Notes: generated by a model from the letters alone, not told the origin. Counted from the first letter of the stretch, positions 42,084 to 50,554 are shown. The stretch is 50,554 bases of DNA from Ruminimicrobiellum sp045223915 (GCA_045223915.1 JBGUZU010000016.1:1-50554), one strand, 5' to 3'. Numbers and translations: made by a program.

Positions 42084-43568
42084 ATGAATATTTTAATGGT
42101 TGCTGCGGAATGTGTCCCTTTTATAAAAACCGGCGGTTTGGCTGATGTTGTAGGCACCCTTCCGAAATATTTAAAACAACAAGGTCATGATGTAAGAATA
42201 ATAATCCCAAAATATCGTATGATAGACGGAGCTAAGTACAACTTACAAGCTCTTCCGTATAAATTGTCTGTATTTGTAGGTAAAGAACAAGAAAATTTTA
42301 GAATAAAAACTTGTATGTTGGACGGAAATATTCCCGTATATTTTATAGAAAATTTAAGATATTTTAACAGACTCGGTGTTTACGGAGATGATTCAGGTGT
42401 AGGTTACGGTGATAACAGAGAAAGATTTATTTTCTTTTCAAAAGCTGCAATAGAGGCAACAAAAGCTTTGATGTTCAGACCTGACATTATTCATTGCCAC
42501 GATTGGCATACGGGTTTAATTCCGGCGTATTTAAAAACAACGAATCTAAATGACGGATTTTTTTGGAACACTTCAACCGTATATACAATTCACAATATAG
42601 CTTTTCAAGGAAGTTATGATGCTGCATCAACAGTACCTTTGGCAGGTTTTTCTTGGGAAGATTATAAAAGTGACAAATTGGAATTTTATAACACATTCAA
42701 TTATATGAAAGCCGGTCTTGCATATACCGATATAATATCTACCGTTAGTCCTACTTATGCAAAAGAAATTCAAGGACCTGCAGGCAAAGGCATGGAAGTA
42801 GTTTTGCAAACAAGAAAGAAAGATATTTATGGAATATTAAACGGAATAGACTATTCTTATTGGAATCCTAAAGATGATAAAAATATAGTTGCGAATTTTT
42901 CGGCTGAGAATTATGAAAACAAAAAACTCTGTAAAAAATATTTGCAGGAAAAATGCGGATTTAAACAAGACGAAAATGCTTTTATGTTAGGTTGTGTATC
43001 AAGATTTGATATGCAAAAAGGTTTTGATTTAATAATGGATGTAATAGGTAAACTTACACAGTACAATATTCAAATTGTTATTTTAGGATCTGGAGACAGA
43101 TACATAAAAGACGGAATGTTATATTTGCAAAGTTTGTATAAGGATAAAGTAAGTGTATGTACAGATTACAATGAACCTTTATCGCATCAAATATATGCCG
43201 GAGTGGATGCATTTTTGATGCCTTCGAAATTTGAACCTTGCGGACTTAGCCAAATAATAGCATTGGCTTACGGGACTATTCCGATAGTTAACAAAACCGG
43301 CGGCTTGGCGGATACAATAAAAGATTTTTCCACATATAATACAAAAGGTAACGGTTTTGTTTTTGATTTTTACGGCGGAGAAAAATTCCTTGATTGTGTA
43401 TTGAGAGCATATGATATATACAAGAATCCGTTCTTATGGAACGAAGTAATGAAAAATGCTTTTGCAAGTGAATATTCCTGGACAAATTCCGTTAAAGAAT
43501 ATGAAAATATGTATAATGTTGCCGTAAGCAGAAAAACTGCATACAACATATATCAAAAAAACATATGA
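42084..43568 (+). CDS. glgA: Glycogen (starch) synthase, GT5 family
   Basis: GlgA extends alpha-1,4-glucan from ADP-glucose. The 494-residue product has the N-terminal substrate motif KTGGLADVVG at residues 15-24, CHDWHTGLIPAYLK near 134, and HNIAFQG. The C-terminal FEPCGLSQIIALAYGTIP plus TGGLADTI block near residues 376-407 contains the GT-B catalytic glutamate. Length is normal. It starts directly after galT and overlaps the FtsX-like gene by ATGA. Glycogen storage is therefore likely, though other glg genes are not in the window. Confidence 0.96.
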   Translation: MNILMVAAECVPFIKTGGLADVVGTLPKYLKQQGHDVRIIIPKYRMIDGAKYNLQALPYKLSVFVGKEQENFRIKTCMLDGNIPVYFIENLRYFNRLGVYGDDSGVGYGDNRERFIFFSKAAIEATKALMFRPDIIHCHDWHTGLIPAYLKTTNLNDGFFWNTSTVYTIHNIAFQGSYDAASTVPLAGFSWEDYKSDKLEFYNTFNYMKAGLAYTDIISTVSPTYAKEIQGPAGKGMEVVLQTRKKDIYGILNGIDYSYWNPKDDKNIVANFSAENYENKKLCKKYLQEKCGFKQDENAFMLGCVSRFDMQKGFDLIMDVIGKLTQYNIQIVILGSGDRYIKDGMLYLQSLYKDKVSVCTDYNEPLSHQIYAGVDAFLMPSKFEPCGLSQIIALAYGTIPIVNKTGGLADTIKDFSTYNTKGNGFVFDFYGGEKFLDCVLRAYDIYKNPFLWNEVMKNAFASEYSWTNSVKEYENMYNVAVSRKTAYNIYQKNI

Positions 43569-44290
43569 AGATAAACCTTTCAAAAATCCTCAGATATATT
43601 TTAATAATATTGATAAATATTGTATTTATATTTATTTTGCAATATTATTTAAATTTACAATCAAGTATAAATAACTCATTGTCAGATTTGAAAATAGCAA
43701 TGTTTATAGATAGCTCTTCGGAAAAAACAGAAGATGATATTTTATCGGAAATGTTGGAATATAAAAAATTAAAAAGTGTTGAATTCGTAAATTCTTACGA
43801 CAGTGATAAGTTTTCCAAAATAAATCCCGAATTGGAAACGGTAATTCCTAAAGATGCAATAGTATTTCCTTCGTTTATGTTGGCAAATATAATGAACATG
43901 GAAGCTTTGGCTGAACTTGAAAAATTAAAAAGTGAACTTTTAAATTTGGATTTTATAAATGAAATAGTTTATGATCAAAAAGCATATAAAATGTTTTTTG
44001 ATAATAAAATGCTTTTAAACAAATACCATAAAATTTTCAGAATAATTTTTTATGCGATAATAGCAGTGTTCTTTTTAAAATTTTTGTTTTATATATTAAA
44101 AGGTTTATATAAAGATATATTGTTTGAAATGTTTTGCGGCATTTTGTTGGGATTATGTGCATATGCATTAATATGTTTGGCAACAATATTCAAACAAAAC
44201 GATATCTTTATGTTAAGCGGACAAATTTTATATGTATTGGTCCCGCTCAGTTCGATGATCACTCTTGTAACAAAAGAATCAAATGTTTAA
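43565..44290 (+). CDS. ftsX: FtsX-like membrane protein
   Basis: FtsX is the membrane part of the FtsEX complex that activates cell-wall hydrolases at division. The 241-residue product is divergent but has the right layout: an N-terminal cytoplasmic stub, membrane segment 1 (about 10-28), an extracytoplasmic domain (about 35-150), and three further segments (about 158-180, 190-212 and 218-235). The gene directly downstream encodes an EnvC-like FtsX partner, which supports the assignment. No FtsE ATPase gene is adjacent. It overlaps glgA by 4 bases and the EnvC-like gene by 8. Another permease of similar topology cannot be excluded. Confidence 0.6.
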   Translation: MKINLSKILRYILIILINIVFIFILQYYLNLQSSINNSLSDLKIAMFIDSSSEKTEDDILSEMLEYKKLKSVEFVNSYDSDKFSKINPELETVIPKDAIVFPSFMLANIMNMEALAELEKLKSELLNLDFINEIVYDQKAYKMFFDNKMLLNKYHKIFRIIFYAIIAVFFLKFLFYILKGLYKDILFEMFCGILLGLCAYALICLATIFKQNDIFMLSGQILYVLVPLSSMITLVTKESNV

Positions 44291-45413
44291 TACAGTCAAA
44301 ACATTTATTATCCTGTTAATAATGCTTTTTTCCGTGAATATGGCATTTGCGGATGTTAATTCGGATTTAAAAAACAGAAAGCAGGAACTAAATAAATTAC
44401 ATACCGATATTTCCAATAAAAAAGCAGAAAAAAACAAGCTTATAAAAGAAGAAAAAAAAGTTAAACAAGAACTTCAAAAGATACAAAAATCAATTGATCA
44501 AACCGAAAAAGAGTTAAAATCATTGAAAGAAAAAATTTCCGAAACAGAGAAAAAATTGCAGTTTGCATCGGATGTGTATAACGAATCAGATATGAGTAAG
44601 CAAAAATATGCTCAAATGTTAAATGATAAATATTTATCTTATACAAAAATGAAACTGGTATCGTATTTTGATTGTCCTATAGAATATAAAATAAAACAGG
44701 CAGACATAGAACATAATTCTAAAGAATATAATGCCGCAAAAGATACTAACATTACGGCACAATCGGATATAAACAAATATACAACCGCAAAGAAGGAATA
44801 TGAAAATTTAAAAAACAAACAACAAAATTTAATGGAAAAAAATAAAAAACTTAAGAAAGATAAAAATGCTTTGTTAAAAACCACGGCAGGTAAAAGAGTT
44901 AAAGCGGAACAAGATATTAAAGAACTTAATAATTCCGAAAAAGCATTAAAAGCATTGGTGGATAAGTTAATGAAAGCCAGTCAGAATCAAAACAAAACAA
45001 CAAAACCTGCAAGTACAAACACAAGAAAAAATAATTTGCCTTGGCCGGTAAACGGGAAAATAGTTTTGAATTACGGCAAAAATAAACATCCGGATTTAGA
45101 TACGAATGTTATAAGTAACGGTATAAAAATAAAAGCACAAGATTCTTCAACCATAAAATCGGTTGAAGAAGGAACGGTTGTTTTTGTAGGTGAGTTTAGA
45201 AGTTACGGAAAGATGATAATAGTAGACCATAAAGGTGTTTTCTTTAGCGTTTACGGACAGTTGGATAAGATATTGGTTAAAGAAGATCAAAAGATTGTAA
45301 GACAGCAGGAAGTTGCTAAAGTCGGTAAAGGAGAAGATTCTATTCTTTATTTCGAGATAAGGCAATATAATGTTCCGGAAAATCCGTTGTTGTGGCTAAA
45401 AGAAAAAAAATAA
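44283..45413 (+). CDS. envC: EnvC-like murein hydrolase activator (coiled coil plus degenerate LytM)
   Basis: The 376-residue product has a signal peptide (1-24), then a long Lys/Glu-rich coiled coil (about 27-235) and a C-terminal LytM/M23 domain (about 255-376) ending LYFEIRQYNVPENPLLWLKEK. The zinc-binding residues of active LytM enzymes are absent: the expected HxxxD position reads NGIKIK and the HxH position reads SILYFEI. This matches EnvC-type activators, which stimulate amidases rather than cut peptidoglycan themselves. The overlap with the FtsX-like gene fits their known partnership. Confidence 0.85.
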   Translation: MFNTVKTFIILLIMLFSVNMAFADVNSDLKNRKQELNKLHTDISNKKAEKNKLIKEEKKVKQELQKIQKSIDQTEKELKSLKEKISETEKKLQFASDVYNESDMSKQKYAQMLNDKYLSYTKMKLVSYFDCPIEYKIKQADIEHNSKEYNAAKDTNITAQSDINKYTTAKKEYENLKNKQQNLMEKNKKLKKDKNALLKTTAGKRVKAEQDIKELNNSEKALKALVDKLMKASQNQNKTTKPASTNTRKNNLPWPVNGKIVLNYGKNKHPDLDTNVISNGIKIKAQDSSTIKSVEEGTVVFVGEFRSYGKMIIVDHKGVFFSVYGQLDKILVKEDQKIVRQQEVAKVGKGEDSILYFEIRQYNVPENPLLWLKEKK

Positions 45414-45442
45414 GTTTTAAAATGCTATAATAAAAGGATATT

Positions 45443-45490
45443 ATGACTGATTTTGAAAATTATATGCAAACAAGGGGAAAAAATGTTTAA
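45443..45490 (+). other. Possible leader ORF overlapping the ctpA start
   Basis: A 15-codon frame (MTDFENYMQTRGKNV) starts at ATG 45443 behind AAAAGGA and ends eight bases inside ctpA. A TATAAT (45426-45431) lies just upstream. This could be a coupling leader or chance. Confidence 0.25.
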
Positions 45491-46838
45491 GAATAAAATT
45501 AAAGTTTTGATGATAGCTTTATTTTGTTTTATTTTTCTTGGTAATGTTTATGCTAAATCGGATACTACCTATGATGAACTCAGAAAGATGATAGATATAA
45601 TGGAAATAATAGATAATAAATATGTTGAAGAAAGAGAAAATAAAGATTTGGTTATAGGCGCAATAAGAGGTTTGGTAAGAACATTAGACCCGTATTCTCA
45701 ATACATGACAGAAAAAGATTATAAAGAAATGAAAACCGAAACACAGGGCTCTTTCGGCGGAGTTGGTATAAGAATAACAACTCAAAATAATGAACTTACG
45801 GTTGTAACTCCTATGCCTGATACTCCGGCATATTATGCGGGAATTTTGCCCGAAGATAAAATTATTAAAATAGACGACAAATCTACTCAAGATATTACAA
45901 GTGACGAAGCCGTAAAACTTATGAGAGGAAACCCTGGAACAAAAGTTGTTTTAACCATATACAGACCTTCAACTAAAGAAGAACTTACATTTACGATAAT
46001 AAGGAAAAAAATAAAAATAGAAACAGTTAAGAAAAAAATGTTGGAAGACAATATCGGATATATCAGATTATCCGAATTTAATGCACAAAGTTACAATGAT
46101 GTTAACAGTATGTTAAAAGAACTTTCAAAAGAAAATATGAAAGCTTTTATTTTAGATTTGAGAAATAATCCCGGCGGTCTTTTGGATTCTGCAATAAATA
46201 TATGCAGCTTGTTTGTTAAAGAAGACAGTTTGGTTGTATCAACAAAATGTAAAGATAAAACGATGGAACAATATTATTACACACAGAAAAAACCGGATTA
46301 TGCCGATATTCCTGTAATAGTGTTGATAAACAGAGGTTCTGCATCCGCATCGGAAATCGTTACGGGTACGTTACAGGATTATAAAAGGGCACTTGTTGTC
46401 GGTTCCAACTCTTTCGGTAAGGGAACGGTTCAAACTATTCTTCCTTTATCGGATGGAAGTGCTTTAAGATTAACTATAGCAAAATATTGTTTACCTTCGG
46501 GAAGAATGATATCTCATTCGGATGATAAAAAAGATAAAAAGAATGGTGTATCACCGGATATATTTATAGAAGTTTCTCCGGAAACGGAAGGAAAGTTGTA
46601 TATGCAGGCAGAATCCGAAGGAACACCTAAAAATAAAGATAAGAAAGAAGAAGTTGTGAGAGATGAAGTTTTGGATACGGCAATAAAAATAATAAAAGCC
46701 AATAAAGTTTCGGAATATATAGAAAAGCCTTCAAAATACGAACAAGATTTTCCTAAAGAAGAAAAGAAAGATTTAAAAGAAAAAGATAATACCGAAACTA
46801 AAACCGAAAAAAAAGATTCAAAAAAAGAAGATAAATAA
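45483..46838 (+). CDS. ctpA: C-terminal processing protease (S41 family, CtpA type)
   Basis: S41 proteases cut C-termini of envelope proteins. The start is ATG 45483, preceded by AAGGGG; the frame to 45453 adds an unlikely N-terminus. The 451-residue product has a signal peptide or anchor (about 1-24) and the IRGLVRTLDPYSQYMTE segment. A PDZ domain (about 85-170) and the catalytic region RGSASASEI at 284-292 with K313 in SFGKG give the Ser/Lys dyad. The C-terminal 60 residues are Lys/Glu-rich. In many bacteria ctpA follows an envC-like gene, as here. Confidence 0.95.
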   Translation: MFKNKIKVLMIALFCFIFLGNVYAKSDTTYDELRKMIDIMEIIDNKYVEERENKDLVIGAIRGLVRTLDPYSQYMTEKDYKEMKTETQGSFGGVGIRITTQNNELTVVTPMPDTPAYYAGILPEDKIIKIDDKSTQDITSDEAVKLMRGNPGTKVVLTIYRPSTKEELTFTIIRKKIKIETVKKKMLEDNIGYIRLSEFNAQSYNDVNSMLKELSKENMKAFILDLRNNPGGLLDSAINICSLFVKEDSLVVSTKCKDKTMEQYYYTQKKPDYADIPVIVLINRGSASASEIVTGTLQDYKRALVVGSNSFGKGTVQTILPLSDGSALRLTIAKYCLPSGRMISHSDDKKDKKNGVSPDIFIEVSPETEGKLYMQAESEGTPKNKDKKEEVVRDEVLDTAIKIIKANKVSEYIEKPSKYEQDFPKEEKKDLKEKDNTETKTEKKDSKKEDK

Positions 46839-46840
46839 AA

Positions 46841-47269
46841 ATGGCAAAAGAAACTAAAAAGAAAAAAAACAGATTTTTAATAAAAGTATATTTGTTTATA
46901 TTATTCGTTGCAGGTATAATTTTGGGCTTTTCGTATTTGTCCGCAAATAAAGATAATCTTACCGCGATAGATGTTCCTTTCGATAACAATCTTGTTACAG
47001 CTCTTACATCAAGCGGTATAGAACAAATAAATGTTGTTTCGCAATTTGTAAAAGAAGTAAAAATAAGCGGTGTTACTTGTAATGAATATTATAAAACAAT
47101 AAAGCTTTCCGAAAAACAAAAACCGGAAAACTTTGAACCGATATTTAAAACATTGGCAAGAAATTTTAAAATAGATTTGTCTAAAACCAAGTATAAAGAC
47201 GGTTCTATTCAGTACACTTTCTACGATAAAAAAAGAACATATTCCGTAGTAACTTTAACGAACAAATGA
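46841..47269 (+). CDS. Hypothetical single-pass membrane protein
   Basis: The 142-residue product is not recognised. A Lys-rich start (residues 1-14) is followed by one membrane segment (about 15-34), predicting a type II orientation with about 105 residues outside. That part has a mixed alpha/beta look and ends FYDKKRTYSVVTL. It starts 2 bases after ctpA and overlaps tsaD by 4 bases. In other bacteria a YibQ-like divergent polysaccharide deacetylase often follows envC-ctpA; this short protein could be a reduced counterpart, but no catalytic residues were identified. Confidence 0.7.
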   Translation: MAKETKKKKNRFLIKVYLFILFVAGIILGFSYLSANKDNLTAIDVPFDNNLVTALTSSGIEQINVVSQFVKEVKISGVTCNEYYKTIKLSEKQKPENFEPIFKTLARNFKIDLSKTKYKDGSIQYTFYDKKRTYSVVTLTNK

Positions 47270-48291
47270 AAATATTGGCAATAGAAACATCATGTGATGA
47301 TACTTCTTCTTCCGTTGTAGAAAACGGAAATAAAGTGTTATCAAATATAATATCTTCTCAAATTTCCGTTCATGCTAAATATAACGGAGTTGTTCCCGAA
47401 CTTGCATCAAGAGAACATATAAAAAATGTAAATATAGTAGTTGAACAAGCATTAAAACAAGCAAATATTTCTTTTGAAAATTTCGATAATGAAATAGATT
47501 ATATAACTTGCACTTACGGTCCGGGTCTTGCCGGCTCTTTGCTTGTAGGTGTAATGACGGCCAAGACTTTATCTTATATTTACAAAAAGCCGTTAATTCC
47601 GATAAATCATATAGAAGGTCATATTTTTTCAGCTGCAATAGAAAATAAAGAATTAAAACCTCCGTTTTTAGCGGTTGTTATTTCCGGAGGGCACACAGAA
47701 CTTGTAATAATAAAAGATTACGGTAAATATAAATTTTTGGGCGGAACAAGAGACGATGCTTGCGGTGAAGCATTTGATAAAGCCGCAAAAATTTTGGGCC
47801 TACCTTATCCCGGTGGTCCGATAATAGATAAACTTGCCGAACAAGGTAACAATGATGCCGTACATTTTACAAGACCGATGATGAAAGGTACTTGGGACTT
47901 TTCTTTTTCGGGAATAAAAACCGCAGTGCTGAATTATTCAAAAAAAGTTGATATAAAAAAGCAAAATGTAATTAACGATATTTGCGCATCGTTCAGACAA
48001 GCCGTTGCGGAAACAGTTGTTACTAAATCCGTTGAAGCCGCAAAAAAGTACGGATTAAAATATATTGCTTTAGGCGGTGGAGTTTCTTGTAACAGTTTAA
48101 TAAGAGATATGTTTAAAAAAGAATGTAAGAAAAATAAAATAAATGTGTTTTTACCGTCTCCTGTTTTTTGCACCGACAATGCCGCTATGGTAGCTCATGT
48201 TGCATATCATAAAGCATTAAAGAAAAAGTATGTTTATCCTAATAAGCAAGTTGTTTCGATAAAACCTTCTTTGGAACTCGAAAATTGGTAA
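47266..48291 (+). CDS. tsaD: tRNA threonylcarbamoyladenosine synthase subunit TsaD
   Basis: TsaD, with TsaB and TsaE, transfers the threonylcarbamoyl group to A37 of ANN-decoding tRNAs. The 341-residue product begins ILAIETSCDDTS and has the metal-binding HIEGH (H115, H119), the ASREH motif at about 47-51, SGGHTELV near 140, and CTDNAAM near residue 302. Length is normal. It lies between the small membrane protein and a dihydrouridine synthase gene, another tRNA modification function. Confidence 0.97.
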   Translation: MKILAIETSCDDTSSSVVENGNKVLSNIISSQISVHAKYNGVVPELASREHIKNVNIVVEQALKQANISFENFDNEIDYITCTYGPGLAGSLLVGVMTAKTLSYIYKKPLIPINHIEGHIFSAAIENKELKPPFLAVVISGGHTELVIIKDYGKYKFLGGTRDDACGEAFDKAAKILGLPYPGGPIIDKLAEQGNNDAVHFTRPMMKGTWDFSFSGIKTAVLNYSKKVDIKKQNVINDICASFRQAVAETVVTKSVEAAKKYGLKYIALGGGVSCNSLIRDMFKKECKKNKINVFLPSPVFCTDNAAMVAHVAYHKALKKKYVYPNKQVVSIKPSLELENW

Positions 48292-48295
48292 TATT

Positions 48296-49270
48296 ATGTT
48301 AAAACTTCCAAAACTTACCATCGGAAATATTAAATTAAAAAATTGTTTAATGCTTGCACCTATGGCAGGCATTACCGATTTACCGTTAAGACAGCTGGCT
48401 GTTGATGGCGGAGCGGGACTTGTATTTACGGAAATGGTATCTGCAACCGCAATGGTTTACGGAGATAAAAAAACTTACAAACTCTTAACTACATCCGATA
48501 AAGAAAAAGATTGTGTTGCCGCACAAATTTTCGGAACCAAACCGGAAATTATGTCTGAATGTGCTAAAAGAGTTCAAGATTTAGGATACAAAATTATAGA
48601 TATAAATTTGGGGTGCCCTGCAAAAAAAATTACTAAAGTCGGAGCAGGATCAAGGTTACTCGCAAATCCTAAACAGGTAGAAAGTGTTTTATCTGCAGTA
48701 GTAAAAGCAGTGTCTGTTCCGGTAACGATAAAAACAAGAATAGGTTTGTTACAAGGGCAAAATGTTGCACCGGAAATTATAGAAATAGCGCAAAATTGCG
48801 GAATTAAAATGGTGTCGCTTCATGCAAGATATGCAGAGTTTGCTCACAGTGGAGATCCTGATTTGGAAGCTTTTGCTTTAGCTTGCGAAAATTCAAAAAT
48901 TCCCATCATTGCTAACGGTGGAATAGTAGATATAAAAACCGCGGAAAAATTTTTGAAAATAAAAAATTGTTCAGGCCTTATGATAGGCAGAGGAGCAATA
49001 GGCAACTACGATATATTTAAACAAATAGAATATTTCTTCGATAAAGAAGAAATGACACCTCCGTCAACGATAAAAACAAAGTTGAGATGGTTTAGACAAC
49101 ATGCAATAGATTCTTTACAATATTACGGCAAAGAAAAAGGTCTTGTTGTATTAAGAAAAATTGCTCCTTATTACATTAAAGGGTTACCTAATGCTTGCAG
49201 TATAAGAAACAGTTTTAACAAAATAACAACTCTCGAAGAATTTGACAAAATTTTTAAAATTTTAGAATAA
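48296..49270 (+). CDS. dusB: tRNA-dihydrouridine synthase (DusB type)
   Basis: This flavoprotein reduces uridines in tRNA D-loops. The 324-residue product has LAPMAGITDLPLRQLA (about 19-34), the FTEMVSATAMVYG segment, the signature DINLGCPAKKITKVGAGSRLL with the catalytic cysteine (about 101-121), and GGIVDIKTAEKFL plus GRGAIGN for FMN binding. The DusB subfamily is inferred from overall similarity, and other Dus classes are possible. It is the last gene of the long run, with no clear terminator behind it. Confidence 0.93.
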   Translation: MLKLPKLTIGNIKLKNCLMLAPMAGITDLPLRQLAVDGGAGLVFTEMVSATAMVYGDKKTYKLLTTSDKEKDCVAAQIFGTKPEIMSECAKRVQDLGYKIIDINLGCPAKKITKVGAGSRLLANPKQVESVLSAVVKAVSVPVTIKTRIGLLQGQNVAPEIIEIAQNCGIKMVSLHARYAEFAHSGDPDLEAFALACENSKIPIIANGGIVDIKTAEKFLKIKNCSGLMIGRGAIGNYDIFKQIEYFFDKEEMTPPSTIKTKLRWFRQHAIDSLQYYGKEKGLVVLRKIAPYYIKGLPNACSIRNSFNKITTLEEFDKIFKILE

Positions 49271-49400
49271 TAGGGGTGTTGCTCAGCACCTAATATGGGA
49301 TCTATAGAGATTAGTTTTTAGACTTCACGACATTACTAATTGCTGATTTATAATTATTGTTTAGTCATTAATTAAATTTTGTAATTTAAAGGAGACAATT
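49271..49400 (+). promoter_or_regulatory. Intergenic region with a weak candidate promoter for the Pmp-like gene
   Basis: This 130-base gap holds a short GGTGT/GCACC hairpin (about 49275-49290) without a T-run and a TATAAT at 49349-49354. A poor -35 (TTCACG, 49324-49329, 19-base spacer) lies upstream. AAAGGAG lies just before the next ATG. No coding frame was seen. Confidence 0.3.
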
Positions 49401-50554
49401 ATGAATAAATTAAACAAATTGGTATTAAAAGTTTTTTCGGTATTATTGTCGGTAATGTTGTTAAATATACCCACATTTGCAAATGGGAGATTTCAGACAA
49501 TTACAAATGATAGTGGAACTTTCGTTTATTACAAGCATAGACAACTTAACAATTATGTGGAAGATACGGGAGGAGGTGGAGTATTTTTGTTGCTAGGATC
49601 ACAATTATACATATCGGACTGTATTTTTGAAAATAATTCGGCACAATTAGATGGAGGAGTGATTAAAGTAGATAATCCTGCTACATATTTAAATATATCT
49701 TCTTCTTCCTTTTCCTCTAATACTTCTAATACAGATGGTGGAGCAATATCCATTTATTCACAAACAAATATCATATTTGAAAAAAATGTAACTTTTAAAA
49801 ACAATACTGCAAAATCTCAAGCCGGAGCAATCTATAATAACGGAAATACCAATATTGGAATAAATATGGAATTTATCGGGAACAAAGCAGGAACTTACGG
49901 AGGAGCAATATGTAACAAGAATTTTTTTACAATTGGAAATAATGTGCTTTTCTCTTCTAATACATCTTCTGATTGGGGAGGAGCAATATATAATGTTATA
50001 AATTCTACTTTTACAATTGGAGATGGAGCAAATTTTAATAAAAATTCTGCAGGAAACAATGGCGGAACAATATATAACAGCGGTTGTTTTACAATTGGAA
50101 ACAATGTGCTTTTCTCTTCTAATACATCTTCTGATTGGGGAGGAGCAATTTATAATGATGGGAAATTTGTGTTTACAATTGGAGATGGAGCAAAATTTGA
50201 TTATAATACAGCAGGAAGTGCCGGTGGAGCAATTTATACTTATGGAGATATGAGTTTTGGGATGAATGCGGAATTTAGTAAAAATTCGACAAGTAGTGCC
50301 GGAGGGGCAATATATATTTCCGATGGCTCTGTTACAATTGGAGACGGAGCAAAATTTAATGAAAATTCTATAAAGTATCGAGGTGGAGCAATTTATAATA
50401 ATGGAAATTTAACTATTGGAAATAATGTAATTTTTTCTTCCAATACAGCAACATTACAATATGGAGGATCTGGAGGAGCAATATGCAGTGGTGTAAATTC
50501 TGTTATTACAATTGGAGATGGGGCAAAGTTCAATTATAATACAGCAAGTGCCAG
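49401..50554 (+). CDS. Pmp-like surface protein with GGAI/FxxN repeats (partial, runs off window)
   Basis: The frame from ATG 49401 stays open for 384 codons to the window edge. It starts with a signal peptide (about 1-28, ending TFA), and from about residue 50 shows repeated GGAI(Y/C) and F..N(S/T) motifs: DCIFENNSAQLDGG, FSSNTSSDWGGAIYN, NFNKNSAGNNGG and more. This is the repeat pattern of chlamydial polymorphic membrane proteins, which fold as a beta-helix passenger before a C-terminal autotransporter barrel; that barrel would lie beyond the window. TTTAAAGGAG supports the start. Probable surface adhesin or variable antigen. Confidence 0.85.
   Translation, partial: MNKLNKLVLKVFSVLLSVMLLNIPTFANGRFQTITNDSGTFVYYKHRQLNNYVEDTGGGGVFLLLGSQLYISDCIFENNSAQLDGGVIKVDNPATYLNISSSSFSSNTSNTDGGAISIYSQTNIIFEKNVTFKNNTAKSQAGAIYNNGNTNIGINMEFIGNKAGTYGGAICNKNFFTIGNNVLFSSNTSSDWGGAIYNVINSTFTIGDGANFNKNSAGNNGGTIYNSGCFTIGNNVLFSSNTSSDWGGAIYNDGKFVFTIGDGAKFDYNTAGSAGGAIYTYGDMSFGMNAEFSKNSTSSAGGAIYISDGSVTIGDGAKFNENSIKYRGGAIYNNGNLTIGNNVIFSSNTATLQYGGSGGAICSGVNSVITIGDGAKFNYNTASA
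49929..50152 (+). repeat. Near-identical 60-base duplication inside the Pmp-like gene
   Basis: Bases 49929-49990 and 50091-50152 share almost the same sequence (AATGTGCTTTTCTCTTCTAA and onward) with very few differences, encoding the unit FTIGNNVLFSSNTSSDWGGAIYN. Related but more diverged TIGDGAKFN-type units fill the remaining sequence. Confidence 0.85.

Overview
This window is a gene-dense, AT-rich stretch of a Gram-negative bacterial chromosome. Almost everything is on the + strand, with short gaps and many 4-base ATGA overlaps. An outer membrane is indicated by an autotransporter with a C-terminal beta-barrel, a lipoprotein foldase, an AsmA-type protein, PorV-like barrels and a Pmp-type repeat protein. 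Conventional ribosomal gene order combined with PorV/FlgD-like proteins, large autotransporters and Pmp repeats would fit a host-associated Elusimicrobiota (Endomicrobia-like) genome. That placement is inference; no 16S rRNA gene is present to settle it.

Region 1 (1-11860) is the S10/spc/alpha ribosomal cluster: rplV tail, rpsC, rplP, rpmC, rpsQ, rplN, rplX, rplE, rpsN, rpsH, rplF, rplR, rpsE, rplO, secY, adk, map, infA, rpmJ, rpsM, rpsK, rpsD, rpoA, rplQ. It ends in a strong intrinsic terminator. The rpmD gene (L30), usual between rpsE and rplO, is absent; those two genes overlap by 4 bases.

Region 2 (11860-21400) is mostly envelope: a 1585-residue autotransporter with its own terminator, a YbaK-type deacylase, and a small His/Lys-rich exported protein whose signal peptide is broken by an apparent one-base deletion. 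A bidirectional terminator separates these from two minus-strand genes, a parvulin-type lipoprotein foldase and an AsmA-family protein.

Region 3 (21400-24900) carries a site-2 protease homologue, a TrpRS with a probable Fe-S cysteine motif, and scpA-scpB. Three arrays of a degenerate 8-bp repeat, four units each, lie in its intergenic spaces; two of them form an inverted pair.

Region 4 (24944-41097) is the most unusual part. After a good promoter come a Hanks-type kinase with a membrane segment, PEGA-like domains and a zinc ribbon; a secreted fibre-like protein; a protein with a FlgD-like C-terminal domain; a PorV-like barrel; a coiled-coil rod; a double-FHA, membrane, FG-GAP protein; a PP2C phosphatase with its own membrane segment and PEGA-like tail; a CheY-like receiver; and a PorV-like barrel fused to TPRs. 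I read it as a candidate phospho-signalling module coupled to envelope or surface assembly.

Region 5 (41094-49270) continues without a visible break: GalT-like protein, glgA, an FtsX-like and EnvC-like pair, CtpA protease, a small membrane protein, tsaD and a dus-type synthase. Region 6 (49401 to the window end) is the start of a large Pmp-like surface protein with near-identical internal duplications. No tRNA, rRNA, CRISPR array, transposase or prophage genes were seen.
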